Assembly: GCA_002333125.1 (NCBI GenBank) | Contig: DDBM01000140.1 | Coordinates: 575-8,723 of the forward strand | DNA from: Moraxellaceae bacterium UBA2032 | GTDB lineage: Bacteria; Pseudomonadota; Gammaproteobacteria; Pseudomonadales; Moraxellaceae | Reading direction: 5' to 3' | DNA: 8,149 bases | Shown: piece after piece, positions 1 through 6,097 of the stretch | Position numbering within the stretch: the stretch's first letter is position 1 | How the letters are laid out: each line of letters begins with the position of its first letter | Position numbers and translations under genes: made by a program | Notes under the pieces: generated by a model | The model's database searches: none | Seen by the model: the letters and a program-made list of their open reading frames with translations, nothing else | Told to the model about the DNA's origin: nothing

Positions 1-505
1 GCACCCGATGATATAACTCACCACATAACATTTGCATTAACACATCATTACGGCTCGCTTTGACGATACGATAATGAAAATCAAAATCGCCTTCTTCTTG
101 ATAATAGCCTTTGCCTGATTGCAATTCGGTTTGTTGTTGATGCTGTTGTAATAGTTGTTTTAAACCTTGTACTTCTTCATCTGTTGCATTTTGAGCTGCT
201 AAACGTGCTGCCATGCCTTCAAGCACTTCGCGCACTTGATACATTTGCAATACATCGTCAATCGTTAATGCAACGACACGCACCCCCACATGAGGAATAC
301 GGGTAAGTAATTTACGCGCCTCTAAACGTCGTAAGGCCTCACGTAGAGGGCCTCTGGATACCCCATAACGCGCAGTCAACTCAACCTCAGACATTTTTAC
401 GCCTGACTTTAACTCGCCTTTAACGATTGCATCTTGAATTTGACCAAAGACTCTATCTGCTAAGGTTAAATTCACTTCATCTACTATACTTTCAAGATTC
501 GACAT
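1..505 (-). CDS. GntR-family (FadR/FCD type) transcriptional regulator, partial; probable propionate/methylcitrate regulator
   Basis: The first 168 residues are visible; the C-terminus runs off the left edge. Residues about 15-75 form a GntR winged helix, with the recognition-helix segment VSRGPLREALRRLE and the wing RIPHVGVRVV. From about residue 80 an FCD ligand-binding domain begins (QVREVLEGMAARLAA), including a D-x3-H metal-ligand type motif in GDFDFHYRI. The stretch YYQEEGDFDFHYRIVKASRN closely resembles, from memory, the GntR regulators next to prpB in Pseudomonas and relatives, so control of 2-methylcitrate genes is the best guess; those genes would lie off the left edge. The ATG at 505 is chosen because it gives the usual family N-terminus and lies about 39 nt from the predicted transcription start. 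No clear Shine-Dalgarno is visible. The family assignment is firm; the ligand is inferred. Confidence 0.9.
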   Translation of the reverse strand, partial: MSNLESIVDEVNLTLADRVFGQIQDAIVKGELKSGVKMSEVELTARYGVSRGPLREALRRLEARKLLTRIPHVGVRVVALTIDDVLQMYQVREVLEGMAARLAAQNATDEEVQGLKQLLQQHQQQTELQSGKGYYQEEGDFDFHYRIVKASRNDVLMQMLCGELYHRV

Positions 506-520
506 AGGTAAAAAACCATA

Positions 521-532
521 ATTGTCTACAAT
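521..532. promoter_or_regulatory. palindromic operator candidate 1 (ATTGTCTACAAT)
   Basis: The arms ATTGT and ACAAT flank a central CT. The site fits the TNGT-N-ACNA style of operators bound by FadR-type GntR proteins. It lies just downstream of the predicted start site of the GntR gene, where a bound repressor would block transcription. It shares its core with the palindrome at 594-603. Binding by the adjacent regulator is inferred. Confidence 0.55.
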
Positions 533-550
533 AAACTCACAACTCACTAC

Positions 551-578
551 ATATTAAGCAAAAAACAAAATTAGTCAA
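551..578 (-). promoter_or_regulatory. sigma70-like promoter of the GntR regulator
   Basis: On the minus strand TTGACT (578-573) and TAATAT (556-551) are separated by 16 nt, close matches to the -35 and -10 consensus. Transcription would start near 544, giving a leader of about 39 nt before the ATG at 505. It is the best promoter match I found in the divergent intergenic region. Confidence 0.6.
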
Positions 579-593
579 ATCAAAAAGATTACT

Positions 594-603
594 TTGTCGA
601 CAA
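594..603. promoter_or_regulatory. palindromic operator candidate 2 (TTGTCGACAA)
   Basis: A perfect 10-bp palindrome that differs from the core of the 521-532 site at one central base. Centre-to-centre distance is 72 bp, about seven helical turns, so the two sites sit on roughly the same DNA face on either side of the promoter at 551-578. This suggests two-site or looped autorepression of the GntR gene. It lies about 200 bp before the GGDEF-EAL gene and may or may not affect it. Confidence 0.5.
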
Positions 604-806
604 CTTTTATAAACTCATGCCCTTCTTAGCGTTTAGTAGATTTTTTAAATTTACACTAAAATCTTTTTTAAGATATTTGTTGAGCGGTTCTCTCTTGTGT
701 ATCTGCTTGTTTAATGAAATTATAAGCGGCACGATTGTGCAGGTGACTATTCTCGTACTCTCACCTCAACGTCAACCACAAAAACACTAGATGACATTTA
801 ACACTC
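604..806. other. AT-rich intergenic remainder upstream of the GGDEF-EAL gene
   Basis: With the operator/promoter part at 506-603 this completes a 301-bp gene-free gap between divergent genes. I see no convincing small ORF or RNA gene. A TATAAG at 721-726 could be a -10 element for the plus-strand gene, but the nearest -35-like hexamer (TTGTGT, 695-700) is 20 nt away, so no promoter is called. There is no clear Shine-Dalgarno before the ATG at 807. Confidence 0.5.
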
Positions 807-2909
807 ATGGACATGATTGACGTAGCCACCAATGACTTAGAAGCACTTGCTTGGCAAATATCTCCTTTATTTGTAGTCCTTAGTTTAGTACTTGGCGGCT
901 TTAGCTTTTATGTAATGCCACATATTGCTGCCAAATTGGAGGGACTTGCTACCTCTCACCCTAAGCAATATTTTGTTTGGTGTGGTGGTGCGGGCTTGCT
1001 GGTTGCGTTTAATATTTGGGTTGTTAACCTATTACTTTTATTGGGGATCAAACTCATTCCCTTTAATTTTAGTTATTTTTTAATCATTCCGTTTTTTATT
1101 CTTTTTATTAGTTATTTTATTTGTTTTTACTTTTCGAACCTTCAAAAAAACGTCATTTTGTATCATGTACTATGGATACTGCTTAACAGTGTGAGCTTTT
1201 TATTTGTTAATTTTAGTATGATTTTATCTGCGGTAGAGTCTCAATACTTTGAGGTAAATTACTACAAAATATTGCTTACTGTCGTGATGACTTTAGGGAT
1301 TGGTTTTTTAGTATTAGCTCTCATCAACACCAAAGACAATCATGTAAGCCATTTTAGAAACAGTGCTTATGCCCTTAGCATTTCTATACTGACGGTTATT
1401 TCATACCGCATCAATTTAAGTAGCATTGATTTTTTTAACTATCCACCATTACTTAGTAATCAACAAATTTTTGAAAAAATCGCCTTAGCGATTATAAGTA
1501 GTGTATTTGCAACATTAATGAGTTTATTATTTTTAGGTTTACTATTTGCCTACTACAAAATAAAAACACAAGCTCAAGAACTCAAAAAACTACGCGATGT
1601 TACCCACAAACTCAGTGGCGACCACTCCTCTTTAGAACAACTCGCACATTATGATAGTTTAACGGGCTTATTTAACCGTCACGCTTTTATGGATGCGTTT
1701 ACAGCGCGTTTAAATGAATCTAAACAAGGAGCTAATAAACTTGCGGTTATGTTTATTGATTTAGACAACTTTAAACTCATTAATGACTCATTAGGACACT
1801 CCGCAGGCGATGAACTATTACGCATTGTCTCAAGACGTTTACGCAGCGTATTGCGTGGCCACGATTTAATTGGACGTATTGGGGGTGATGAATTTTGCCT
1901 AATTACTCCTATTACTAGTCTTCCCGAAGCTAAAGTTATTGCCAATCGTGTTTTACATAAAATGCAAGAACCAATTACCATTAGTGGCCAAGTGGCTAAC
2001 ACCACAATTAGTATTGGTATTAGTTTGTTTCCGTATGATGGTGACAGCCAAGATATACTCATTAAAAATGCAGATAATGCCCTGTACCAATCTAAAGGCA
2101 GTGGTAGAAATACCATTAGTTTTTATAGTGATTATTTACAACATAAATCTCATCGTGAATTAAGACTACAAAAAGATTTACACATTGCTATTACTCAATC
2201 ACAACTATTTATTCAATATCAGCCAGTGGTACGTTTAAGCGATAAAAAAATTATTAGTTTAGAAGCCTTAGTACGGTGGCAACATCCAGAAAAAGGCATA
2301 TTAACCCCCGAAAGCTTTATTAATATTGCTGAGTTTAATGGATTTGTAGAGTTGGTTGATAAATGGGTAATCAAGAAAATTTGCAAAGACATTAAATTGC
2401 TTCATCAAAACAACACCCCTTTATTAGTGACGATGAACTGCTCTGCATTAAATATGAGTAACGATCACTTTATTACTGATACGCTAGAAATTTTAGAAAA
2501 TGAAAATATTGACCCACAATGGTTTTGTTTTGAGTTATCCGAAAATATTTTGTACGAATACCGCCATAAAGCACCCATTTTTTTATCTAAGCTTAATCTC
2601 TCTGGATTAAAACTGATTGTAGATGATTTTGGCTCGGGTGCATCGTCTTTAATGTGGCTTAAAACATTACCTATTACCGAAATCAAGCTCGATAGATGCT
2701 TATTACTTGACCCTCACAACCCCGAAGAAACCGTGATTATTTCGGCACTTATTGCCATGTCACACCAACTTGATTGGAAGGTTACCGCCAAAGGTGTAGA
2801 AATGCTCGAACAGACTGAATTACTCATCAAAGAACAATGTGATTATGTACAAGGTTATGCTTTTGGTAAGCCTGCACGTTTAGAGGATATACTGCCTTTA
2901 TTAGCCTAA
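807..2909 (+). CDS. Membrane GGDEF-EAL protein with degenerate MHYT-like sensor (MucR-like architecture)
   Basis: A 700-residue cyclic-di-GMP enzyme. Seven hydrophobic helices (about 19-37, 56-80, 87-109, 117-141, 153-174, 187-204, 224-250) are followed by a short linker and a GGDEF domain (about 281-440). The active site GGDEF is at 359-363, with an RxxD inhibitory site (RGHD, 350-353) five residues before it, so diguanylate cyclase activity with product inhibition is expected. The EAL domain (about 455-700) keeps E486 (EALVRW), N544, E576, E579, D606-D607, K627 and Q682. The usual AEGVE motif reads AKGVE, with K662 replacing the catalytic glutamate, so phosphodiesterase activity is doubtful. 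Length and layout match MHYT-GGDEF-EAL proteins such as P. aeruginosa MucR, but the MHYT motifs are absent. An in-frame stop at 792-794 limits the start to ATG 807 or the ATG two codons on; neither has a good ribosome site. Confidence 0.93.
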   Translation: MDMIDVATNDLEALAWQISPLFVVLSLVLGGFSFYVMPHIAAKLEGLATSHPKQYFVWCGGAGLLVAFNIWVVNLLLLLGIKLIPFNFSYFLIIPFFILFISYFICFYFSNLQKNVILYHVLWILLNSVSFLFVNFSMILSAVESQYFEVNYYKILLTVVMTLGIGFLVLALINTKDNHVSHFRNSAYALSISILTVISYRINLSSIDFFNYPPLLSNQQIFEKIALAIISSVFATLMSLLFLGLLFAYYKIKTQAQELKKLRDVTHKLSGDHSSLEQLAHYDSLTGLFNRHAFMDAFTARLNESKQGANKLAVMFIDLDNFKLINDSLGHSAGDELLRIVSRRLRSVLRGHDLIGRIGGDEFCLITPITSLPEAKVIANRVLHKMQEPITISGQVANTTISIGISLFPYDGDSQDILIKNADNALYQSKGSGRNTISFYSDYLQHKSHRELRLQKDLHIAITQSQLFIQYQPVVRLSDKKIISLEALVRWQHPEKGILTPESFINIAEFNGFVELVDKWVIKKICKDIKLLHQNNTPLLVTMNCSALNMSNDHFITDTLEILENENIDPQWFCFELSENILYEYRHKAPIFLSKLNLSGLKLIVDDFGSGASSLMWLKTLPITEIKLDRCLLLDPHNPEETVIISALIAMSHQLDWKVTAKGVEMLEQTELLIKEQCDYVQGYAFGKPARLEDILPLLA
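2901..2909. other. Convergent 3' overlap of two genes
   Basis: TTAGCCTAA carries the TAA of the plus-strand GGDEF-EAL gene (2907-2909) and, read on the other strand, the TAA of the TSUP gene (2903-2901). The nonamer is nearly its own reverse complement. There is no space between the genes for a terminator, so each transcript must end inside or beyond the opposing gene. Confidence 0.9.
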
Positions 2910-3674
2910 TAGCTGCCAAGATTTTATGATGAGGCTTAGTCCCACAATCATAGTCAGCACCTCAAAACTACGCTTTACCAAGCGGTTGCCCTGTAATAAT
3001 GCCCAATGCGCTCCTAAATAGCCGCCCAACAAAGAGCCTATCAGTAACGGTGGCAACCAAGCCCATGCCACCACACTTTGTTGTGCCAAAAACAACGCCC
3101 CTAAACCATTCCAAAACAAACCCACTAAAATTAGCGTGTAAGACACCGCACGCGTAAAATCTAAGCCAAACCATCTTACTAGCCAAATGGTCACAAATAA
3201 GCCCGTTCCAGAGGTTAAAGAGCCATTTAACACACCAATAAGAAACAAACCCACACCACCAATAAATAACCCGTGTGTGTCTCGATGAATACGCTGTGGA
3301 TTTAAACCTAAACTAGACTTAAAAACCGAATACAAACCCAGACCCAGCGTTAATATCCCTAAGGCAAAGCTGGCCCATATTTCAGGGATGGCAACAATAA
3401 CTTGAGTACCTAACCACACTCCAGGTAAACCTGTTAGCAAAATATATAACGAAAACCGTAAATTAAACTGCCCTGTTTGCCAATGACGCATGGTTGCACC
3501 TACACCTAAGGCCACACTGGCAGTTTTATGTGTTGCCAAAGCCATAGCAAATGGTAAGCCTAAGTGTAATAATGCAGGGAGTTGTAATAGCCCTGCTCCA
3601 CCTCCTGCTAAAGCAGAAAGCAAATTGGCCAACAAAGAAATAACAAATAACACCAAGAGTTCTGAAACTGACAC
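2901..3674 (-). CDS. TauE/SafE (TSUP) family sulfite/anion exporter
   Basis: A polytopic inner-membrane protein of 257 residues from the chosen start, a normal size for the family, with about eight hydrophobic helices. Both family half-repeats can be seen: an N-terminal glycine-rich segment (SALAGGGAGLLQLPALL, followed by ATHKTASVALG) and a second one (IGVLNGSLTSGTGLFVTIWL, followed by FTRAVSYTLILVG). TSUP proteins move sulfite, sulfonates, sulfoacetate or other organic anions; nothing here fixes the substrate. I chose GTG at 3674-3672 because AAAAGGG lies 8 nt upstream. A longer reading from TTG at 3695 has no ribosome site before it and would place the AAAAGGG inside the gene. TTG at 3677 is a further alternative. 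No sulfur-metabolism genes adjoin it. It faces the GGDEF-EAL gene tail to tail and stands alone. Confidence 0.85.
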   Translation of the reverse strand: MSVSELLVLFVISLLANLLSALAGGGAGLLQLPALLHLGLPFAMALATHKTASVALGVGATMRHWQTGQFNLRFSLYILLTGLPGVWLGTQVIVAIPEIWASFALGILTLGLGLYSVFKSSLGLNPQRIHRDTHGLFIGGVGLFLIGVLNGSLTSGTGLFVTIWLVRWFGLDFTRAVSYTLILVGLFWNGLGALFLAQQSVVAWAWLPPLLIGSLLGGYLGAHWALLQGNRLVKRSFEVLTMIVGLSLIIKSWQLLG

Positions 3675-3682
3675 CAAACACA

Positions 3683-3689
3683 CCCTTTT
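3683..3689 (-). promoter_or_regulatory. ribosome binding site deciding the TSUP start
   Basis: AAAAGGG on the minus strand, with AGGG 8 nt before GTG 3674 and 5 nt before TTG 3677. It falls inside the longest open frame (from TTG 3695), which argues for the shorter protein. Confidence 0.55.
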
Positions 3690-3697
3690 GTACAACG

Positions 3698-3711
3698 ATA
3701 ACTTACGTTAT
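3698..3711. repeat. short inverted repeat upstream of the TSUP gene (ATAAC-N4-GTTAT)
   Basis: Perfect 5-bp arms with a 4-bp spacer, 24 bp upstream of the chosen TSUP start. It could be an operator half-site pair, but such repeats arise by chance in AT-rich DNA and no matching regulator is nearby. Confidence 0.25.
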
Positions 3712-3839
3712 GCTACCCATCTTATGGTTTAAAATATACAGACCATCATTCTGCAACTTATGACACAAGAACGCTTAGCTCATCAGCACAAAATATGCTA
3801 GCGTTAATAATTAATAAACATTGCTGATTAATACTGGTC

Positions 3840-3845
3840 GGGAGA
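3840..3845 (+). promoter_or_regulatory. ribosome binding site of the exported DUF4124-like protein
   Basis: GGGAGA lies 10 nt before the ATG at 3856 and supports that start, which also begins a good signal peptide. The rest of the 181-bp divergent gap (3675-3855) is AT-rich, with no promoter I can call confidently. Confidence 0.6.
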
Positions 3846-3855
3846 ATAACAATTT

Positions 3856-4515
3856 ATGCCACATTTACTACATCGATTAGGGTTAGCAATTGCCGCTACT
3901 GGATTGTTACTTGGCTCAATTGTCTATGCCGATGACAGCGTGGGTAAACGTCTTTATCGTTATTATAACGACAAAGGCACTCCTACCATGAGCGACCAAA
4001 TTACCGAAGAACATATTCGTCGTGGTTATGATATCGTTGACCGTAATATGCAGGTGATACGTCACTTTCCACCCTTTGATGAAGCCGTTTATCAAAAAGA
4101 CAAAGTGAAACGCGACTCCGCATTTAGACAGCAACAAGAAGACGCACGTATTTTACGTTTATTTTCATCAGCACGTGATGCAGAGTTGGCTCGTAATCGC
4201 CAATTAGACACCTTAGAAACTAGCATTGGTTATAATATGCTGCAATTACAGCGGATTAAACGCTTACGTGCTGCTTTTGTAGAAGAAGCCGCTGCAACAG
4301 AACGTAAAACCAACAAACCTGACCCTAAGGTTAAAGCTCGAATTACCGAATTTGACAAACAGATTTTAGATTTGCAAACTTTAATTAGTTACCAACGTGC
4401 CGAACAAAACAAAGTAAAGAATGATTTTATTCCTATCATCAATCGGCTAAGTGAGTTAGAAAAGGCGGAAGCTAGGCAAGGCAGTGTACAGTTTGTACCT
4501 AGCACACGGCCTTAA
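3856..4515 (+). CDS. Exported DUF4124-like, coiled-coil-rich protein of unknown function
   Basis: A 219-residue protein with a typical Sec signal peptide: a basic start (MPHLLHR), a hydrophobic core to about residue 22 and a likely signal peptidase I site VYA|DD after A25. The mature N-terminus (about 30-65: RLYRYYNDKGTPTMSDQI, then RRGYDIVD) resembles the DUF4124 pattern, a small beta segment of Y/W-rich strand, D-x-G turn and SDxx, common in gammaproteobacterial envelope proteins. Residues about 75-205 are strongly charged and predicted helical, with probable coiled coils around 90-160 and 165-205. There are no cysteines, no lipobox and no enzyme motif. It is probably soluble in the periplasm or attached to the envelope. 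It stands alone, divergent from the TSUP gene and convergent with the chp operon. Function unknown; the DUF4124 relation is by eye. Confidence 0.85.
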   Translation: MPHLLHRLGLAIAATGLLLGSIVYADDSVGKRLYRYYNDKGTPTMSDQITEEHIRRGYDIVDRNMQVIRHFPPFDEAVYQKDKVKRDSAFRQQQEDARILRLFSSARDAELARNRQLDTLETSIGYNMLQLQRIKRLRAAFVEEAAATERKTNKPDPKVKARITEFDKQILDLQTLISYQRAEQNKVKNDFIPIINRLSELEKAEARQGSVQFVPSTRP

Positions 4516-4549
4516 AAAAATGAGTGTTTAGATATTTAGCTAAGCACTC
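4514..4549 (-). terminator. intrinsic terminator closing the chp operon
   Basis: Read on the minus strand, GAGTGCTTAG (4549-4540) pairs with CTAAACACTC (4531-4522): 10 bp with one G-U pair and an 8-nt loop. One A and then seven T (4520-4514) follow. It begins 5 nt after the ChpC stop. The T-tract overlaps the TAA of the converging plus-strand gene (4513-4515). On the plus strand the stem has no following T-run, so it should stop mainly minus-strand transcription. Confidence 0.8.
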
Positions 4550-4554
4550 TGTCA

Positions 4555-5058
4555 TCATAAAACGCTTTTAAGTTTAGTTTCCAAAATATCTAACTCTGGA
4601 ATAAAACATAAATTGTTTTGATATTTGACCTGTAAATACTCCACACCACCTACTGCTGCATTATCTAAATCTTCTAACTCGGCAATTTTAATTTTATTTA
4701 ACGTTGGCTCAGCTTGTAATGCCAAGGCATAGTGAGTTAAATTTTCACCTAAGGTCGCTGCGACTACAATCGCTAATTTTTGTGGCTCAGGAATACCCGT
4801 CTCACCATTAAACGTCTCAAAAGAAATCACAGGAAGAGTTTCTCCCTCCCATGTTACTTGTCCTAACAAGCCTGCGGTCTTATTTTTTTTAGTGGGCTTT
4901 AATTGTGAGGCAGAAATAATTTCTGCAATTGCTAACGCAGGTATCAGCAATTTTTTTTGCCATAATGGCAACACATAAACATCTAATTTACCTGTAGTCG
5001 CACTTAGCAAGGTCGTTTGACTCAGTGCAGTACGCTGTTGTGGTTGTGCCTCTGCCAT
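4555..5058 (-). CDS. chpC: ChpC-like CheW-domain adaptor of the type IV pilus chemosensory system
   Basis: A 167-residue cytoplasmic protein made of one CheW-like domain. After a short polar tail (1-24) come the strand patterns of the fold: LDVYVLPLWQKKLLIPALAIAEII at about 25-48, then GLLGQVTWEGETLPVISFE around 64-82, the equivalent of the GLLNLRGxVLPVIDL segment of CheW. CheW-type proteins couple receptor and kinase in signalling arrays. ChpC of P. aeruginosa has the same size (about 168 residues) and follows chpB, as here. PilI is the other CheW-like protein of this system, but it lies at the opposite end of the operon. The gene starts 11 nt after the chpB stop with a good ribosome site and is the last gene before the terminator. 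Confidence 0.85.
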   Translation of the reverse strand: MAEAQPQQRTALSQTTLLSATTGKLDVYVLPLWQKKLLIPALAIAEIISASQLKPTKKNKTAGLLGQVTWEGETLPVISFETFNGETGIPEPQKLAIVVAATLGENLTHYALALQAEPTLNKIKIAELEDLDNAAVGGVEYLQVKYQNNLCFIPELDILETKLKSVL

Positions 5059-5065
5059 AACTTTT

Positions 5066-5071
5066 ACCTCT
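5066..5071 (-). promoter_or_regulatory. ribosome binding site of chpC overlapping the chpB stop
   Basis: AGAGGT on the minus strand overlaps the TAG of chpB (5072-5070) and lies 7 nt before the chpC ATG at 5058. This supports the chosen start and suggests translation linked to chpB. Confidence 0.65.
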
Positions 5072-6089
5072 ATGCGATACTCAATTGAATATTTTTATTA
5101 ATATAATTAACTAATTTATTAGCTAAATCAAAAGGATTACCTGAAAAAGAAACACAACCCGTTGCTCTCATGGCATCAGGTTGGCTCGGGCAAGCACAAG
5201 TCTTTTCATCTTGCGCCCAAATAACACCACCTGACTCAATCATTTGAGGGCCACTAATAGAGCCATCACTGCCCATACCACTAAAAATAATTGCTACCGA
5301 ACGCTTAGTAAAACGGCGACTCACATTGGCCAATACTTGATCTATTGAAGGAGAATAGGGGCCGTCCCATTTAATATTACGTGAAATCACTTGGCCATCG
5401 GCACTAAAATCAATTTCAGTTTCTACAGGAGCAATCAGTAATTCACCCGATTTAAGCATATCGCCCGCTTTAGCAATACGACACGGCATATGATTATGTC
5501 TTACCAAAACCCGCGTTAACGACTCCTGCATACGCGCATCAATATGTTGCGCTAATACAAAAGAAACAGGCAGTCCTGCTGGTATATAATCTAAAAACTC
5601 TTTGACTGCGGCAGGCCCTCCTAAAGAGGCAGCAAGCACGCATACATACTCTAAACGCTGTGATTTGTGTGCCCATATTTCATTAGGAACAATAATTTGC
5701 TTAGGTTGTACAGGCGCATTGACAGGTGCTGCTTCTAGAGGTTCTAAGTTTTCCTGTATAACAGGATGCCCCACCACATCATACAACTTAATAAATACAC
5801 GACGCTCCCAACGAGGATATTGTCGTGTACCTTGTGCAGGTGCTTGGTCTAGGCCAAATAAAACGGGCACACCACTGTCTAAGACTCTATCAAGCAAATC
5901 ATCGTCTTCAGCCTCCATGTCAACAATCCAAACATCGGGCGACACGGATTTAAACAAGCGTTCGTCTAAACGCTCTGGAGACGTATTGAGTACTAAATCA
6001 TAACCCTGCCCTTTAACAGCATGAGCTAATGCAAGGCGTTGCAAGCTCATATCTGACACAATGGCAACGCGCGGATTCCTTTTCGTCAT
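5070..6089 (-). CDS. chpB: ChpB-like CheB-type receptor methylesterase with degenerate receiver
   Basis: A 339-residue cytoplasmic protein, about the size of P. aeruginosa ChpB. Residues 6-110 follow a receiver fold (RVAIVSDMS, DVWIVDME, VPVLFGLD, RVFIKL) but the usual acidic pair is reduced to S12-D13, the switch Thr/Ser is not evident, and the conserved lysine appears as IK101L rather than KP. D57 sits where the phosphorylated Asp would be. A proline-rich linker follows (about 115-135). The CheB methylesterase domain (145-335) is complete: S155 (AASLGGP), H182 (AQHID) and D275 (GMGSDG) form the catalytic triad. It would remove methyl groups from the pilus chemoreceptor (PilJ type). The C-terminal part is unusually Cys-rich (CACPSQPDAMRATGC). 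It starts 8 nt after the chpA stop with only a weak ribosome site, so coupled translation is likely. Confidence 0.88.
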   Translation of the reverse strand: MTKRNPRVAIVSDMSLQRLALAHAVKGQGYDLVLNTSPERLDERLFKSVSPDVWIVDMEAEDDDLLDRVLDSGVPVLFGLDQAPAQGTRQYPRWERRVFIKLYDVVGHPVIQENLEPLEAAPVNAPVQPKQIIVPNEIWAHKSQRLEYVCVLAASLGGPAAVKEFLDYIPAGLPVSFVLAQHIDARMQESLTRVLVRHNHMPCRIAKAGDMLKSGELLIAPVETEIDFSADGQVISRNIKWDGPYSPSIDQVLANVSRRFTKRSVAIIFSGMGSDGSISGPQMIESGGVIWAQDEKTCACPSQPDAMRATGCVSFSGNPFDLANKLVNYINKNIQLSIA

Positions 6090-6097
6090 AATTTGCT

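Noticed and set aside
638..669. AGATTTT / AAAATCT inverted repeat followed by a T-run, resembling a plus-strand terminator in the leader of the GGDEF-EAL gene.
   Set aside because: The stem is almost all A-T with a 13-nt loop and would be unstable; the region is very AT-rich, so such repeats are expected by chance.
735..761. TTGTGC and TACTCT as a promoter for the GGDEF-EAL gene.
   Set aside because: Weak hexamers with only 15 nt between them; not better than background.
1679..2116. 145-codon open frame on the minus strand within the GGDEF domain.
   Set aside because: It lies opposite strongly conserved GGDEF coding sequence and has no independent support.
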